Shown: piece by piece, positions 62,160 to 64,000 of the stretch
Numbering within the stretch: position 1 is the first letter of the stretch
Layout of the letters: each line of letters begins with the position of its first letter
From: Athripsodes cinereus
Lineage: Eukaryota; Arthropoda; Insecta; Trichoptera; Leptoceridae
Length of the DNA: 64,000 bases
Direction: 5' to 3'
Assembly (NCBI GenBank): GCA_947579605.1
Contig: OX388318.1
Coordinates: 5,208,001-5,272,000, forward strand
Program-made: the position numbers and the translations under genes
The notes under the pieces: generated by a model
What the model saw: only the letters and a program-made list of their open reading frames with translations
What the model was told of the DNA's origin: nothing
Database searches by the model: none

Positions 62160-62879
62160 CTGAAATATTTTTAAGTGGAAGTACGAGTATATTGTATAAT
62201 TTAGGCGGAGCAAAACGAATATTAAATACATGACATGCCCTGCTAAAATCACTTCGGCCAAAAACTGACGATTCCAATGCAAGTGTAAATTTACATATTA
62301 ATATCCAATACAATGACAGGTATAACAAATTCGATTGATAATTTAAATGAAGTAGGTTAGGTCTTAAATAATTATAAATTTAATAATGATATTAATACAT
62401 TGTTATGAGATGTGATGAATGAAGGTAAGTTAAATAATAAGATGTAGGACATATTATGTGAATTATGTAGGCAGGTATTATTTCCTAATGTGATGATGTG
62501 TACTACATAATATTATGTAGTAAGTGGCTCTCGGTGTTTACACATCGGACAGTGTGTTTACATTTACAATAGTATGTACGTACATATATCTATAGATTAA
62601 TAACTTATTGCGTAACTGACACAATTTGATTAGAATTAGAAATGATACCAGGTCAGCAGTCTGAATCTCTGTACGGAGTCAAGTGAATATCAGCTGATGA
62701 TGTTGTAGCTATGGCGAGATGAATTACCAGACCACAGTGTTGTTGCTACATACTAAACCCATAATAATTATCTAATCATTTGGGTAGGTTAGTTACACGC
62801 CTTCACCGATAGTGCATTTGTATCATATAAGTCTATAGATAAATATAGAACAAAAGTTAATATACGAATAACTTAAGTC

Positions 62880-63060
62880 GGTCATTGAGGAGAGACCCAC
62901 CTCAAGTCCGGATATCTCACGAGTAGTAGTAGACCCCTATTTATCCGTATGTTCAAACTAAAATAAAATTGTCCTCAAGGGCGAGCCACTAGGTAGGCAT
63001 ATGAAGGGCTGGTCGGCCAAAACTGCCGTCGTGAGAATCTTTTATACTACCCACTTCTCT
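62880..63060. other. GC-richer block, possible repeat
   Basis: Stands out from the AT background (GAGACCCACCTCAAGTCCGG, then CAAGGGCGAGCCACTAGG). No coding frame; looks like a dispersed repeat, but only one copy is seen here. Confidence 0.3.
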
Positions 63061-63571
63061 TTCAATGAGCCTTTTAGAGAATTTATTTGAAAATAATATA
63101 CACGAATAAATAAATGTAAGATATAAAAGTAGGATACAAATAACATAAATAAATGGTAACAAATAATAAAACATAAATGACAAAATTAAAAGATATAAAC
63201 AAATCAGTAAATGACAGAAGGCCGAAGTGAGGTGTCTAGAAACGTGTATTTAGGTATTTGAGACAATCAACAATAGTTAATACTATGGATGCAGACATAT
63301 ATTATAAAAAAACAATTAGGATCGTAAAATTAACAATGCAGTTCGCGAATTCATATATTTGCGACATTTTAATGGAATAAACTGAGAGCACTGGAATTGT
63401 GAATTTGACTGAAAAATCTTCCAGGCCGACAAAGATGTTTCTATTAACTCGTCCCAACGTACGTATCTTTCAGAAAATGTTTATTGCAGAGTAGGTGCCT
63501 ATAGAAATATAATTTGATGTGAAATACGAAATTCAATTCATCAATATTTTTATTTATCTTATTCTTTACAG

Positions 63572-63691
63572 CAAATTGGAGACAGCATCAATCACCACAA
63601 AGTACAAAATTATCAGTCATGAAATTCAACACCCAGACGGCGAGTTTAACGCTAGATTCCAACTAACTAATAATGTCTTCCAACTAGACCG
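63572..63691 (+). CDS. Candidate internal exon of an unidentified gene (plus)
   Basis: A strong acceptor (TATCTTATTCTTTACAG) precedes 120 nt (one base, 39 codons, two bases), followed by a GTAAAA donor. Translation: KLETASITTKYKIISHEIQ, HPDGEFNARFQLTNNVFQLD. Other frames are closed and the length is a multiple of three (symmetric phase). I do not recognise the domain; a beta-sandwich-like extracellular repeat is a guess only. Neighbouring exons were not found. Confidence 0.4.
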
Positions 63692-64000
63692 GTAAAATAT
63701 AAAGTGCACAACTCTAATAATGTCCACAATTAAAATACATACATATGAGTTGTTATATTTATATATATATGTATTTTAAATTGTTATAACCATAACCAAA
63801 TATGTTGAAAATATTAAATAGTCAGCGTTTAAATGATAGCCATAATATTATTTGTCACACCTGTTAATTCTGGTAGGTGTGAAGCTCATCGTATAGTAAT
63901 ACTATTAAATAATATATTGTATCTAATAGAGTTTAGGTACTCGGTGGTGTACATAAAGTAATAATAATATGTAAGTATCAGTATAACCGAGAGTTGTATG

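Overview
This is an AT-rich (roughly 70% A+T by eye) nuclear window from an insect, most likely a lepidopteran. The protein-coding genes are animal orthologues split by GT-AG introns. The lepidopteran call rests on six copies of the palindrome TAGGTACCTA and on a tRNA-derived SINE whose body and tail look like common moth/butterfly SINEs; it is an inference, not proof.

Layout, left to right. 304-1314 (+): small heat-shock protein of the l(2)efl type, two coding exons. 3370-13582 (+): complete 12-exon PIGG (GPI ethanolamine-phosphate transferase 2, about 1054 aa). About 13870-17870 (+): an intact two-ORF non-LTR retrotransposon directly downstream of the PIGG stop codon. 22850-29210 (-): complete seven-exon FKBP8-type immunophilin (379 aa) whose last exon encodes a tail anchor. 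30667-32300 (+): complete two-exon Cdk5 (298 aa), divergent from FKBP8. 41007-43772 (-): the last four coding exons of G-protein alpha-o. The 20 kb beyond contains no recognisable 5' exons of that gene and looks like intron filled with repeats. Two orphan exon candidates lie near the right end (62015-62159 on minus, 63572-63691 on plus).

Repeats take up much of the non-coding sequence. They include: a SINE-like family (called R here), at least eight copies, one with a perfect 15-bp target-site duplication inside an older LINE; several fragments of a LINE family that shares its 3' tail with R; two near-identical fragments of another LINE; a decayed Jockey-like LINE on minus (51.5-55.1 kb); a 919-bp hAT-like non-autonomous transposon with perfect 11-bp inverted ends and 8-bp duplication; two long fold-back elements, one a perfect 93-bp-arm palindrome; paired inverted GCGAAT arrays; and two recent tandem duplications.

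The host genes are not one pathway. PIGG is an ER enzyme of GPI-anchor synthesis; the FKBP8-like protein is predicted to sit in the mitochondrial/ER outer membrane; Cdk5 and G-alpha-o are signalling proteins with neuronal roles; the small heat-shock protein is a chaperone. No complete new system was found. The most interesting signals are the R-SINE/LINE tail match and the intact LINE whose ORF1 has an SGNH-like domain lacking its serine.
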